Source: Stagnihabitans sp038231395 (GTDB taxonomy: Bacteria > Pseudomonadota > Alphaproteobacteria > Rhodobacterales > Rhodobacteraceae). From it: a stretch of 64,000 bases of DNA. A program made the translations under genes and the position numbers. Of this stretch, positions 9,363-18,728 are shown piece after piece. Every line of letters starts with the position of its first letter. Positions within the stretch are counted from its first letter, which is position 1. Location of the stretch: contig JBBRLL010000008.1 of the NCBI GenBank assembly GCA_038231395.1, forward strand, positions 41,667-105,666, in the 5' to 3' direction. The notes beneath the pieces are model-generated. The model searched no databases, was not told the origin of the DNA, and saw only the letters and a program-made list of their open reading frames with translations.

Positions 9363-10292
9363 TCAGGCTCGGGGATGGGCAGCCTCATACACTTCCATCA
9401 GGCGGGCCGCATCGACTGCGGTGTAGGCTTGGGTGGTGGACAGCGACGCGTGGCCCAACAGTTCCTGAATGGCGCGCAGATCGCCGCCTGCGGCAAGAAG
9501 GTGCGTGGCAAAGGAATGGCGCAAAGCATGGGGTGTGGCGGTGGCAGGCAGGCCAAGGCGCATCCGGGCCTGTTCCATCGCTTTGGCGATCAGACGCGGG
9601 TTCAGGGGGCCGCCGCGCGCACCGCGAAACAACGGGGCGTTCCGTTCGGCAGGATAGGGGCACAGGCGCAGGTATTCGGCGACGGCGTCTTTGGCAATCG
9701 GCAGCACCGGGACCAGACGGTCCTTGTCGCCCTTGCCCCGGATGCGCAGAACGTCAGGCAGCGGATGGGCGGCTCCGGTCAGGCCCAAAGCCTCTGAAAT
9801 GCGCAATCCGCAGGCGTAAAGCAGGGTGGCCACAGCAATATCGCGCGCGCCGACCCAATCTTGTGCGGCATAGGCCCCAATGTCGGCGATGACGTCGCGC
9901 GCGCCATCAACCGTCAATGGCCGTGGCAGCTTGCGGCGGAATTTCGGGCCGCGGGCCGAAAGGACTGTGGTGGCGTCAAAACCCTGGCGTTCGGACAGCC
10001 AGCCGAGGAAGTTCTTGACCGCCGACAAGGACCGCGCGAGGGAGCGGGCAGATAACCCCCTGCCCCGCTCTGCTGCCATCCAGGCGCGCAGGTCGGTCTG
10101 CGGCAGGTTTTCAAGGGCTGCAAGACCTTCGCCGCCGCCATGATGTTGCGACAAAAAGCCTAAAAATCCCCGCAGGTCACGGCTATAAGCCTCGATGGTC
10201 TTGGCCGATGCGCCTTTGATGGCACGCAGGTGGTCAAGCCAGCGGGCCAGCGCATCCGCCTGCGCCCCAGAAAAGCCGGTTACCCCAGCCAT
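9363..10292 (-). CDS. xerC: Tyrosine recombinase XerC
   Basis: Site-specific recombinase of 309 residues that resolves chromosome dimers at dif with XerD. The N-terminal SAM-like core-binding domain (about 10-105) is followed by the catalytic domain with all expected residues: Arg164 (CGLRISE), Lys187 (RGKGDKDR), His255-x2-Arg258 (HALRHSFATHLL), His281 (LGHASL) and Tyr290 (TTQAYTAVD). Its 5' end overlaps the DUF484 gene by 13 bp on the same strand, the usual arrangement for xerC in proteobacteria. XerC rather than XerD is inferred from that context. Confidence 0.92.
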   Translation of the reverse strand: MAGVTGFSGAQADALARWLDHLRAIKGASAKTIEAYSRDLRGFLGFLSQHHGGGEGLAALENLPQTDLRAWMAAERGRGLSARSLARSLSAVKNFLGWLSERQGFDATTVLSARGPKFRRKLPRPLTVDGARDVIADIGAYAAQDWVGARDIAVATLLYACGLRISEALGLTGAAHPLPDVLRIRGKGDKDRLVPVLPIAKDAVAEYLRLCPYPAERNAPLFRGARGGPLNPRLIAKAMEQARMRLGLPATATPHALRHSFATHLLAAGGDLRAIQELLGHASLSTTQAYTAVDAARLMEVYEAAHPRA

Positions 10293-10972
10293 TTGCGCAT
10301 GACGCGTTCGAAGACCCCGGCGAAAAACACCAGAAGGTCGGTGCCATGGGTCGGCTTGAACTGATGCGGGTCTTCCGCCCCCAACGCCAAAAGTCCGGGA
10401 AGGCGACCGGGCCCAAGGTCCAGCCGCAGCAAAGCCTCAGACCGGATCCAGCTGGAACGATCGCCATAGATCGCATCGGATGACGGCTGGACCTGCCGCA
10501 GCACCACCGCTTTGGTTGGCGTGTTGCGCCCGGCCGAAAGGTATTCCGCCACGAACCCGGCCGCTGCCACATGGATCACATCGGACAGCCTGCCCAAAGC
10601 TTGGTCACCCTCTGCCTTGGATTCCAGCACAAGTCGCACCTTCTCTACCCGCAGGGTCGAGGCGATGATGCCGTTGAGGGCTGCCAGAAAAGCCGGAAAC
10701 GCGGCAGGGTCCAACAGTTGCAGGATCGCGCGGTGGACCTGATTGGTGCCCGCCAGATTCTCGTATGCCGCCGCAATCACGGTGCGGTGGGTGTCTTCCA
10801 GCCGGTCCAACTTCTGGCCCATCCGCTCCATCGCCAAACCGCGCAGGTCCACAATGTTGGTCCCCATGGCGCGTTCGTTGGCACCAATCAGCGCCTGCAT
10901 CACGTCGATATCATCCAGCAAAGCCTCAGGCTCAGCCAGAATGCGGTCGCGCGTATCGGGATCAATCATCAA
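10280..10972 (-). CDS. DUF484 family protein
   Basis: A 230-residue protein of the DUF484 family, a GAF-like fold of unknown function that commonly precedes xerC. A coiled N-terminal region with NERAMGTNIVDLRGLAMERMG (central motif around residues 31-50) is followed by the predicted GAF-like half with VRLVLES and DLGPGRLPGLLALGAEDP. It overlaps xerC by 13 bp, so the two are translationally coupled. The open frame starts at 10972; MIDPDTRDRIL one codon later is an equally good start. No catalytic residues can be named. Confidence 0.88.
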   Translation of the reverse strand: MMIDPDTRDRILAEPEALLDDIDVMQALIGANERAMGTNIVDLRGLAMERMGQKLDRLEDTHRTVIAAAYENLAGTNQVHRAILQLLDPAAFPAFLAALNGIIASTLRVEKVRLVLESKAEGDQALGRLSDVIHVAAAGFVAEYLSAGRNTPTKAVVLRQVQPSSDAIYGDRSSWIRSEALLRLDLGPGRLPGLLALGAEDPHQFKPTHGTDLLVFFAGVFERVMRKWLG

Positions 10973-11186
10973 TGGCTGCCCTGCCCGGTTCTTGTTTTGT
11001 GGATACTATAGCTGAACTTCGCGAGCGTCGCCCATCGGAAAATTGGAATCCGCAAGGGTGAGTCCGCACGGCCACAGTATGACGTCGCCCAAGTCGCCGG
11101 TCGGTCGAAACCAAGCAGCGGTCCGGCCGGGGCTTGCGGGCGAAAGGGGGTGCGGTTACGCCAGTGATCAGGCAAGGGGGGTGGCT

Positions 11187-13376
11187 GTGGTCGAGCGGGT
11201 CTATGATGCTGGCGAGCGGATCGGGGTTCTGACCTGCGAGCCGATTGGCCGCGTGCTGGATTATCTTGCCCCCGAAGGCGGCTGCGGCGACGGCGATTTT
11301 CTGGAAGTGCCGCTTGGCCCGCGCAAGGTTTTGGGCGTGGTCTGGGGCAAGGGCGAAGGCTCGTTTGATCTGGCCAAGTTGCGGTCAGCCTTTCACCGAT
11401 TGCCCGCCGAACCGATGCGGGCCGAGATGCGGACCTTTCTGGCGCGGGCATCCGACTACACCCTGACCCCTTTGCCCGCCATGTTGCGCCTGGCAACCCG
11501 GGCCCCCGGTTTGGGACTGCCGCCTGCGATGTTGCGCGTCTATCGGCTGGCCGGTCCGGTGCCCAACCGTATGACCGAGGCTCGGCTGAAGGTGGTGGAG
11601 GCGTTGCGCGGGTTTGGTGCCGCGCCGGTCACTTTGGCGGAGTTGGCTGCGACCGCCGATGTCAGCACTTCGGTGGTCAAGGGGTTGGTCAAGCTGGGCG
11701 TGCTGGCCGAGGAGGCTGCGCCGCGCGACCTGCCCTATCCGGTTTTGGACCCGTTGCGTCCGGCGCGGCTGGCCGGAGATCAGATTGGCGCGGGGGCAGC
11801 GCTGGATTTGGCGGTGACCAAGGGCGGCTATGCGACCACGCTTTTGAAGGGCGTCACCGGGTCGGGCAAGACTGAAGTCTATCTGGAGGCCGTCGCCGCC
11901 GCCCTGCGCCGTGGTCAGCAGGCTTTGGTTCTGTTGCCGGAAATTTCCCTGACCGGCGATTTTCTGGCCCGGGTCGAGGCGCGGTTTGGTGCCAGGCCGG
12001 GGGAGTGGCATTCCGGCATGACCGCCTCCGAACGGCGGCGCTTGTGGCGGATGGCGGGCGAGGGTGGTGTGCAGATGGTCGTCGGCGCGCGCTCTGCCCT
12101 GTTCCTGCCGTTCCGCGACCTTGGCCTGATTGTCGTCGATGAGGAGCATGACACCTCTTACAAGCAAGAGGAGGGTGTCTTGTACCACGCCCGCGATATG
12201 GCGGTGCTGCGGGCGTCGATCATCGGGTGCCCGGTGGTGCTGTCCTCCGCTACACCCAGTCTGGAAAGCTGGGCCAACGCGCAGGCCGGCAAATATACGC
12301 GCATCGACCTTGGTTCACGCTACGGCGTGGCAGAGCTGCCGCAGATGCATGCCATCGACATGCGGGACGAGAAATTGCCGGGTGACCGCTGGATCTCTGC
12401 GCCGTTGGAGCGGGCGATCATGGCGCGCGTTGAAAAGGGCGAGCAGAGCCTTTTGTTCCTCAACCGGCGCGGATTTGCTCCGGTCACGGTCTGCCGGGCC
12501 TGCGGGCATCAGATAGGCTGTGACGATTGCGACGCGAGGATGGTCGAACATCGGTTCTTGAAGCGGTTGGTCTGCCACCAATGCGGGGCGACCAAACCGG
12601 TTCCCGTGGACTGTCCGGCGTGCAAGGTGGTGGGGCGGATGGCTCCGGTCGGGCCGGGGGTTGAACGGCTGGCCGAAGAGGTCGTGGCGCGCTTTCCCAA
12701 GGCGCAGCTGGCGGTGCTGTCGTCAGACCTGTTCACCTCGGCACGGGCCCTGAAAGAAGAGATTGCCAAGATCGCCGCCGGGGCCGCCGACATCATCATC
12801 GGCACACAGATCGTGGCCAAGGGGCACAACTTTCCCCTTCTGACCCTCGTGGGGGTGATAGATGCCGATCTTGGGTTGCAGGGGTCAGACCTGCGCGCCG
12901 CAGAGCGGACGTTTCAGTTGATCCGGCAAGTGGCGGGCCGGGCCGGGCGGGCCGAAAAGCGCGGGGTGGCTTTGGTGCAAACCTATCAGCCGGACCATCC
13001 GGTGATCACAGCCATCCTTGGCGGCGACGAGGAAGCCTTCTGGGCCGCAGAAGCTGCAGAGCGGAAGGCCGCAGGCGTGCCGCCCTATGGCAGAATGGCA
13101 GGAATTATCCTGTCTTCGCCCGATGTGGGGCAGGTCTTTGACTTTGGTGCCGAACTGGCGCGCAGGGACGGGCCGTTGCTGCGGATCGGCGCGGTGGTCT
13201 ACGGACCAGCCCCTGCACCGATTGCACGGGTGCGCGGGCGGCATCGGGTCCGATTGCTGGTCAAGGCCGAGAAATCGGCACCCTTGCAGGCGGCCTTGGC
13301 AGAATGGGTCGGACAGCTGAAACAGCCCAACAACCTCCGTCTGGCGATTGATATTGACCCGCAAAGTTTTTACTGA
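11187..13376 (+). CDS. priA: Primosomal protein N' (replication restart helicase PriA)
   Basis: DNA helicase that reloads the replisome at collapsed forks. Order of features: a 3'-DNA-binding domain beginning VVERVYDAGERIGVL, Walker A GVTGSGKTEVYLEA (about 225), DEEHDTSYKQEEG (motif II), the eight-cysteine zinc module CRACGHQIGCDDCD...CHQCG...CPAC, and motif VI QVAGRAGRAEKRG. Starting at GTG 11187, preceded by AAGGGGGG, gives 729 residues against 732 in E. coli. The frame is open back to 11043 (777 residues) and includes an ATG at 11079, so a longer form cannot be excluded. Confidence 0.93.
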   Translation: MVERVYDAGERIGVLTCEPIGRVLDYLAPEGGCGDGDFLEVPLGPRKVLGVVWGKGEGSFDLAKLRSAFHRLPAEPMRAEMRTFLARASDYTLTPLPAMLRLATRAPGLGLPPAMLRVYRLAGPVPNRMTEARLKVVEALRGFGAAPVTLAELAATADVSTSVVKGLVKLGVLAEEAAPRDLPYPVLDPLRPARLAGDQIGAGAALDLAVTKGGYATTLLKGVTGSGKTEVYLEAVAAALRRGQQALVLLPEISLTGDFLARVEARFGARPGEWHSGMTASERRRLWRMAGEGGVQMVVGARSALFLPFRDLGLIVVDEEHDTSYKQEEGVLYHARDMAVLRASIIGCPVVLSSATPSLESWANAQAGKYTRIDLGSRYGVAELPQMHAIDMRDEKLPGDRWISAPLERAIMARVEKGEQSLLFLNRRGFAPVTVCRACGHQIGCDDCDARMVEHRFLKRLVCHQCGATKPVPVDCPACKVVGRMAPVGPGVERLAEEVVARFPKAQLAVLSSDLFTSARALKEEIAKIAAGAADIIIGTQIVAKGHNFPLLTLVGVIDADLGLQGSDLRAAERTFQLIRQVAGRAGRAEKRGVALVQTYQPDHPVITAILGGDEEAFWAAEAAERKAAGVPPYGRMAGIILSSPDVGQVFDFGAELARRDGPLLRIGAVVYGPAPAPIARVRGRHRVRLLVKAEKSAPLQAALAEWVGQLKQPNNLRLAIDIDPQSFY

Positions 13377-13436
13377 CCGCGCCGTTTCCGCCGGGCTTTG
13401 CACTGCCAGCCCACCTGACCGCCGCACAATCCGCTG

Positions 13437-13463
13437 GTAGGATGGGCAATCTGCCCATCATCC
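13437..13463. repeat. Palindromic element GATGGGCA-ATC-TGCCCATC, copy 1
   Basis: An 8-bp perfect stem with a 3-nt loop, flanked by GTAG on the left. It sits between the convergent stops of priA and the NarL-type regulator, so it may act as a bidirectional terminator. A near-identical palindrome occurs at 33328-33346, which marks it as a dispersed family. Confidence 0.75.
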
Positions 13464-13464
13464 C

Positions 13465-14070
13465 TCAAATCAGTTTGCGGTCGCGGGCAATCATCGCGGC
13501 ATGCGTGCGGTTCTTGGCACCCAGCTTGCGGCTCATGGTTTTGACATGCAGCTTGACCGTCACCTCTTGCAGGTCATGGTCGCGGGCGATTTCCTTGTTG
13601 GACTTGCCCAACCCAATTCCGCGCAGCACGTCCAGCTCACGCGGCGAAAGCAACCCCTCCTCGGCCGTCACTGGCTTCGGGATCAACGACAAAGGCGCAA
13701 ATATCTCGCCACCGATCATGCACCGCACCGCCGCCAGCAAAGACTTGGAGCCAAGCGTTTTTGGCACAAATCCCGCCGCCCCGGCTTCCAGCGCCTGTTC
13801 GGCCAGTTCCACCGACATCGAGCCCGAAATCAAGGCAACCGGGCAACCGCCATTGGCCGCCATGATCTTGGACAGGCCCGCCAGCCCCTCCATTCCCGGC
13901 ATGTTATAATCTATCAGCGCCAGATCGAACGGCCCGTTGCTGGCAATCAGCACCAAAGCCTCTGCCACGTCAGAACCGACGAGAACTTCACCGACGCCCT
14001 CCGCTTCCAGATAGGCGGCAAGGGTGTCGCGAACGAGATCGTGATCATCGGCTACCAGAATGCGCGCCAT
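13465..14070 (-). CDS. NarL/FixJ-family response regulator
   Basis: Two-component regulator of 201 residues. The receiver domain (1-120) has the acidic pair in VADDHD (Asp8-Asp9), phospho-acceptor Asp54 in ALIDYNMPGM, Ser/Thr at ISGS and Lys104 in FVPKTLG. The LuxR-type helix-turn-helix (about 140-200) has LSPRELDVLRGIGLGKSNKEIA and VTVKLHVKTMSRKLGA. It is encoded just upstream of, and divergent from, the exported protein and hybrid kinase genes at 14.2-17.4 kb, so it is a plausible output of that kinase. Target genes are unknown. Confidence 0.92.
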   Translation of the reverse strand: MARILVADDHDLVRDTLAAYLEAEGVGEVLVGSDVAEALVLIASNGPFDLALIDYNMPGMEGLAGLSKIMAANGGCPVALISGSMSVELAEQALEAGAAGFVPKTLGSKSLLAAVRCMIGGEIFAPLSLIPKPVTAEEGLLSPRELDVLRGIGLGKSNKEIARDHDLQEVTVKLHVKTMSRKLGAKNRTHAAMIARDRKLI

Positions 14071-14240
14071 TAAATCGACTTTCTGGGTCTAACCCGCCAT
14101 AGTCCGTGCCCGGGACACGGACGTATAACCAACTGACACCGACAGTCTACGCTAAGCCTATCCGTCGGTATAGGGTGTTTTCGGTCGCCGCCAAGGCCAA
14201 GCGTTGATAACGTTTAAATGTTGCCCAAATTGGGTGCATC

Positions 14241-14774
14241 GTGGTTTCAAAAGATATGGTTCGCAGTCTTTTCTCTGCCGTCATTGCCCTGTTTCTGGTG
14301 GTGGTTCCGGCACATTCCGAACAACCCGTCGCAAAGCTTCCCGACCTGAGCGGACCGGTAATCCTGACTGTCACCGGTTTGGACCCTGTGGCCTACCCCG
14401 GCGGGAAAGCGCTGTTTGATCTGGCGATGCTGCAAGCCATGGGTCAGGTCAGGGTCTCGACAGGCTCGATCTGGACCGACGGGACGCATGACTACACGGG
14501 CGTCGCTTTGTCCGCACTGGTCAAGTATCTGAACATCGGCGCGGGTACTCTGACCCTCCACGCCCTCAATGATTACAAGGCGGATATCCCCACCGCCGAG
14601 TTGGAAGACAACGCCCCGATTCTCGCCTATGACGCTGATGGTGCCCCGATGCCGGTCCGCGACAAAGGGCCGATCTGGGTGCTGTATCCCTTCGATGGCG
14701 ATATCAAGTACCGAACCGACACGGTTTTCTCCCGCAGCGTGTGGCAACTCGACCGGATCGACGTGCTGCGCTAG
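14241..14774 (+). CDS. Exported protein with molybdopterin-oxidoreductase-like fold
   Basis: A 177-residue protein with a signal peptide (LFSAVIALFLVVVPAHSEQ, cleavage probably after AHS). The mature part resembles the small stand-alone versions of the sulfite oxidase/YedY molybdopterin-binding fold: VILTVTGLDPVAYPGG, WTDGTHDYTGVALSALVKYLN, ILAYDADGAPMPVRDKGPIWVLYPFD, and a C-terminal VWQLDRIDV. The cofactor-ligating cysteine expected in active enzymes is not visible, so it may sense rather than catalyse. It ends 27 bp before the hybrid kinase gene and is probably co-transcribed, which suggests it is a periplasmic partner of that kinase. ATG 14256 is an alternative start. Confidence 0.7.
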   Translation: MVSKDMVRSLFSAVIALFLVVVPAHSEQPVAKLPDLSGPVILTVTGLDPVAYPGGKALFDLAMLQAMGQVRVSTGSIWTDGTHDYTGVALSALVKYLNIGAGTLTLHALNDYKADIPTAELEDNAPILAYDADGAPMPVRDKGPIWVLYPFDGDIKYRTDTVFSRSVWQLDRIDVLR

Positions 14775-14801
14775 GTTGGTGTAAACCAGCTTGCGGAGAC
14801 C

Positions 14802-17363
14802 GTGTATTTGCCGACAATTGCCAGCCCTTCAGCGCCACCTGCCGACCGCCTGCGGTTTGCGTTGGTTTTTCTGGTCGTGCTGGCCAGCGCCATCGGGATT
14901 GTGGTTGAGACGCTGGACGTCACACGGCAGATCGACGCGCAAAGCAGTTCCAATTCGGACAATCTGCAATGGGCGCTCAGCCAGACAGATGTCGAGCTGT
15001 TGAACCTGGAAATAGCGATGGATGATGCCAGACACGACATCGCCAAGCTGGGCAAACTGCGCGTTCGCTATGATGTTTTCTTCAGTCGCGTGAAGACGCT
15101 GGAGCTTGGCAGTGTCTTCACCATTCTGCGCGGCAACGCGAAGATGTCCGCCTGTTTTGATCATCTGAAGCAGTTTCTGGCCGCCACACAACCCCTTTTC
15201 GACGGACCGGATCCTGCGCTGTGGGACGCTTTGCCGGACCTTCAGACCCAAGCCCGCGCCGTGATGCCAGAGGCCCATGAAATCGCTCTGACCGGGGTAA
15301 GTATCTTTGCGCAACGCGCTGATCTGCGGCGGGCCGATGTCAAGAATACGTTGATCCAGCTTGCCGTGCTGACGCTGGTTCTGGTGTTGGCCTTTGTTGC
15401 TTTGCTGGTCATGGTCTTGCGGCTTGACCGCGGCAACCGGCTGAAAGCGGCCCTGAACGCTGAGACTTTGGCACGGCTGGACGCGGTTATGGCAACTTCG
15501 CTGGATTCGGTGATCACGCTGGACGTCGTGGGCCGGATCGTTGATTTCAACCCGTCGGCCAGCAGCACCTTTGGCTATCCCAAAGAGCAGGCAATGGGCT
15601 GCTATCTCAGCCTGATGGTGCCGCCCGACGCGCAGGGCAAAGCGCAGCTTCCCGCGTTGAACGCCCCGGTGACCAAGGGCCACAGACGCCATCGCATTAC
15701 CGCGCGGCGCCGCGATGGTGTAGATTTTCCGGCCGAAATCTCTTTGTCATCGGCGCAGGCGGGGGCACGGTCGGTGCATGTGGTGTTTTTGCGCGACCTG
15801 TCGCAGCAGGTGGCCGCCGAGCAAGCCTTGGTCACAGCACGGGACGAGGCTTTGGCGGGCGAAAAGGCCAAAGCAGACCTTTTGGTGGTGATGAGCCATG
15901 AAATTCGCACACCGCTGAACGGTATGATCGGCACCATTGACCTGTTGGACGGCACCGAACTTGCGCCACATCAGCGCGAATATCTGCGGATCATGGCGGC
16001 CTCCGGTCGGTTGTTGATGCACCATGTCAACGATGTTCTGGACATCGCCCGGCTGGACAGCGGCAAGGCGAAACTGAACCTCGCCCCGCTGGACCTGTCG
16101 CACCTGGTGGGCGAGGTCATCGAAAACCAGACCCCCGCAAGTCAGGTCAACGGCAACACGCTGACCTATATTCCGCCCACTGACGGCCGCACCCGTGTGA
16201 TCGGTGATGCAGCACAACTGCGTCAGGTGTTGATGAACCTTGTCGGCAATGCGGTGAAATTCACCAAGGATGGCACGATCACCTTGCAAGTCCTCCACCG
16301 CTCCAACCGGGGGCCGACAGAAATTTTGGTGCGCGACACTGGCATTGGCATTGTGCGTGAGGATTTGGGCCGGATTTTTGAGGATTTTGTGACGCTTGAC
16401 CCGTCTTACGCCCGCCATGCCTCTGGAACCGGCCTGGGCCTTGGCATCGTCCGGCGGATCGTGACGCGGATGGGCGGCAAGATCCGGGTGGAGAGCAAGG
16501 CCGGCGAGGGCAGCACCTTCCGCGTCAGTTTGCCGCTGGCGATTTTGGACAGTGGTGACCAGCCTGTGGTGCCGGAAACGCCGCAGGCCCTGACCGGCAA
16601 GCTTTCCGTGCTCGTGGTCGAAGACAACGACTTCAACCGCCTGATCGTGCGCGACATGTTGTTGAAAGAGGGTCACACGGTGACGGAGGCGACCGACGGC
16701 GAAGAAGGTATCGCCCAAGCCAACGCGCAGGCGTTTGACGCGATCCTGATGGACATTTCAATGCCCGGGATTGACGGCCTGCAAGCCGCCAACCGGATCA
16801 GAACCGGAAACGGCGCTTCTTGCAACGCCCCCATCGTGGCGCTGACCGCCCATGCCTTGCAGGCCGAAACCGACCGGTTTCGCGCCGGTGGCATGCAAGA
16901 GGTGCTGATCAAACCGATCACCCGAGACACCCTGCGCGCCGTTCTGACCGGAGTGCGCCCGGTGTCCGCAAGCCCGCCAGTGGTGGAACTGCTGGATCGG
17001 CGCGTGCTGGCGGACCTGCGCACCAGTCTTGGGGCCGCAAAAGCGCACATTCTGGTGCTCCGTTTCCTCGGCGACACCGAGCGACGCGTTGCCGACCTGC
17101 TGGCGCACATTGACGATCCGGTTTACGAGGCTGATCTGATGGCCGATGTGCACCGCATGGGCGGTTCTGCCGCGATGTTCGGCGCGGTGGCACTTCGCAC
17201 GGAACTGAGTGCCATCGAGGCCCTGTGCAAGCAAGGCAACAAGCCCGCCGCTCGTGCGGCTATTCCCGCCCTCGCCGCTTTGTGGCAGCGCACGGCAGAG
17301 GCGTTTCGCGACGAAGGCTATCAGGAGGACGAGCCTTTGCCCCAAGCCTCCAACTTGCGGTAA
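14802..17363 (+). CDS. Membrane hybrid sensor histidine kinase with receiver and HPt domains
   Basis: An 853-residue sensor. Order: TM helix about 18-37, periplasmic loop about 40-180, TM helix about 185-206, PAS about 222-335, HisKA with SHEIRTPLNG (His366), HATPase with NLVGNAVKFT, DTGIGI and GTGLGLGIV, receiver with Asp651 in ILMDISMPGIDG, and a C-terminal HPt domain with His784 in DVHRMGGSAAMFG. A complete His-Asp-His phosphorelay is thus in one chain. It follows the exported molybdopterin-fold protein gene by 27 bp. The GTG start has GGAG four bases upstream. The 3' end overlaps the convergent sigma-54 regulator gene by 43 bp, both coding. Ligand unknown. Confidence 0.92.
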   Translation: MYLPTIASPSAPPADRLRFALVFLVVLASAIGIVVETLDVTRQIDAQSSSNSDNLQWALSQTDVELLNLEIAMDDARHDIAKLGKLRVRYDVFFSRVKTLELGSVFTILRGNAKMSACFDHLKQFLAATQPLFDGPDPALWDALPDLQTQARAVMPEAHEIALTGVSIFAQRADLRRADVKNTLIQLAVLTLVLVLAFVALLVMVLRLDRGNRLKAALNAETLARLDAVMATSLDSVITLDVVGRIVDFNPSASSTFGYPKEQAMGCYLSLMVPPDAQGKAQLPALNAPVTKGHRRHRITARRRDGVDFPAEISLSSAQAGARSVHVVFLRDLSQQVAAEQALVTARDEALAGEKAKADLLVVMSHEIRTPLNGMIGTIDLLDGTELAPHQREYLRIMAASGRLLMHHVNDVLDIARLDSGKAKLNLAPLDLSHLVGEVIENQTPASQVNGNTLTYIPPTDGRTRVIGDAAQLRQVLMNLVGNAVKFTKDGTITLQVLHRSNRGPTEILVRDTGIGIVREDLGRIFEDFVTLDPSYARHASGTGLGLGIVRRIVTRMGGKIRVESKAGEGSTFRVSLPLAILDSGDQPVVPETPQALTGKLSVLVVEDNDFNRLIVRDMLLKEGHTVTEATDGEEGIAQANAQAFDAILMDISMPGIDGLQAANRIRTGNGASCNAPIVALTAHALQAETDRFRAGGMQEVLIKPITRDTLRAVLTGVRPVSASPPVVELLDRRVLADLRTSLGAAKAHILVLRFLGDTERRVADLLAHIDDPVYEADLMADVHRMGGSAAMFGAVALRTELSAIEALCKQGNKPAARAAIPALAALWQRTAEAFRDEGYQEDEPLPQASNLR

Positions 17364-18727
17364 AGGGTAGAAGGCGACAGGTCCAGCACACGCGCCGCTT
17401 TGGGCACAGATCCACCATAGCGGGCCAAAGTGGCGGTGACGATGATCTTTTCAACTTCGGCCAGGGGCAGTCCGACAAGGCTGTCAAGCTGCGGGTTGGT
17501 TTCGGGGGGCGCGGGGGCCAGAGCGGGGCCGAGCGGGCCCGCCGCAAGGTGCAAGACCTCTTCCGGCAGCATTTGCGGCGTGACCATGCCGCCGGGGTTC
17601 AGCACCACCACGTTTCGGATAACGTTCAGCACCTGCCGCACATTGCCGGGCCAAGGCATTTGGCGGAACAGGTCGGTCACTTCGGGCGACAGACCGTCAA
17701 AGCGGCGGCCCTCCTCTTCGGCAAAGCTCACCAGCGCTGATTCCGCAATTTCGATCACGTCATCGCCACGGTCGCGCAGCGGCGGCATGTGGATCGGCAC
17801 CACGTACAGCCGGTAGTACAAGTCCTCGCGGAACTGGCCACGACGGACTGCATCCAGAGGGTCGCGGTTGGTGGCGCAGACAATGCGGACGTTGACCTTG
17901 GTGGGCTTGGTGGCGCCAACTGGCAGCACGGTGGAGGTTTGCAGAAACCGCAGCAGTTTGGTTTGCAGGGCCGGGGCCATCTCGCAGATCTCATCCAGAA
18001 ACAGCGTGCCGCCATCGGCTGCAGTGGCCGCCCCGGGCTTGTCGGAAATAGCCCCGGTGAAGCTGCCCTTCACATGGCCAAACACCTCGGATTCCAGCAG
18101 ATCAATCGGGATCGCCCCGCAGTTCAGCGCGATGAACGGCCCCTTGCCGCGCGGCGAGTTGCCATGGACCGCCAGCGCACACAGCTCTTTGCCCGTGCCG
18201 CTTTCACCGGTGATGAAAACCGTCGCCATCGAGTTGGCAACCGAGTTGATCTTGGCATGGACACGGGCCATCACATCAGACGAGCCGATGAAGCCAACCG
18301 AAGACGGCCCTTTGGGGGCTGCACGACGGGTATGGCTGCGTTCAATCGCATTGCCAACCGCGGTCAGAAAGCGTGGCTCGTCGAAAGGCTTGACCAGAAA
18401 CTCATGTGCGCCAGCCCGCATCGCCTCAACCGCCTTGTTGATCGTGCCGTTGGCCGTGATGATCACCACGCGGGTATTGGGGCGCACTTCCATCATTTCG
18501 GCCATCAGTTCCAGACCATCCCGGTCAGGCAGGCCAAGGTCCAACAACACCACTTCGATGGCCGATTGCCTGAAAATGGCCATCCCCTCGGTCGCAGTTC
18601 CGGCCACCCGAACCTCGTGGCCAGCCCCCGACAGGACCGACCGATAGATCAGTTGCAACGATGGCGTGTCCTCGATCAGCAGCAGAGGTGTCGGGCGGAC
18701 AGCGGGTTTTGTGCGCGGCAGGGCCAT
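17321..18727 (-). CDS. Sigma-54-dependent response regulator (NtrC/DctD type)
   Basis: A 468-residue activator. The receiver (about 14-130) has Asp63 in LLDLGLPDRDG and Lys113 in LVKPFD. The AAA+ domain has Walker A GESGTGKE (174-181), the sigma-54 contact loop written GSFTGA (221-226) instead of the usual GAFTGA, and Walker B TLFLDE. A Fis-type helix ends the chain (GGSVPKAARVLDLSPSTLYRKLEAWG). It lies one base after the stop of the HPt protein gene in the same operon, and converges on the hybrid kinase gene. Likely activated by phosphorelay through one of the two HPt domains; target promoters are unknown. Confidence 0.92.
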   Translation of the reverse strand: MALPRTKPAVRPTPLLLIEDTPSLQLIYRSVLSGAGHEVRVAGTATEGMAIFRQSAIEVVLLDLGLPDRDGLELMAEMMEVRPNTRVVIITANGTINKAVEAMRAGAHEFLVKPFDEPRFLTAVGNAIERSHTRRAAPKGPSSVGFIGSSDVMARVHAKINSVANSMATVFITGESGTGKELCALAVHGNSPRGKGPFIALNCGAIPIDLLESEVFGHVKGSFTGAISDKPGAATAADGGTLFLDEICEMAPALQTKLLRFLQTSTVLPVGATKPTKVNVRIVCATNRDPLDAVRRGQFREDLYYRLYVVPIHMPPLRDRGDDVIEIAESALVSFAEEEGRRFDGLSPEVTDLFRQMPWPGNVRQVLNVIRNVVVLNPGGMVTPQMLPEEVLHLAAGPLGPALAPAPPETNPQLDSLVGLPLAEVEKIIVTATLARYGGSVPKAARVLDLSPSTLYRKLEAWGKGSSS

Positions 18728-18728
18728 T

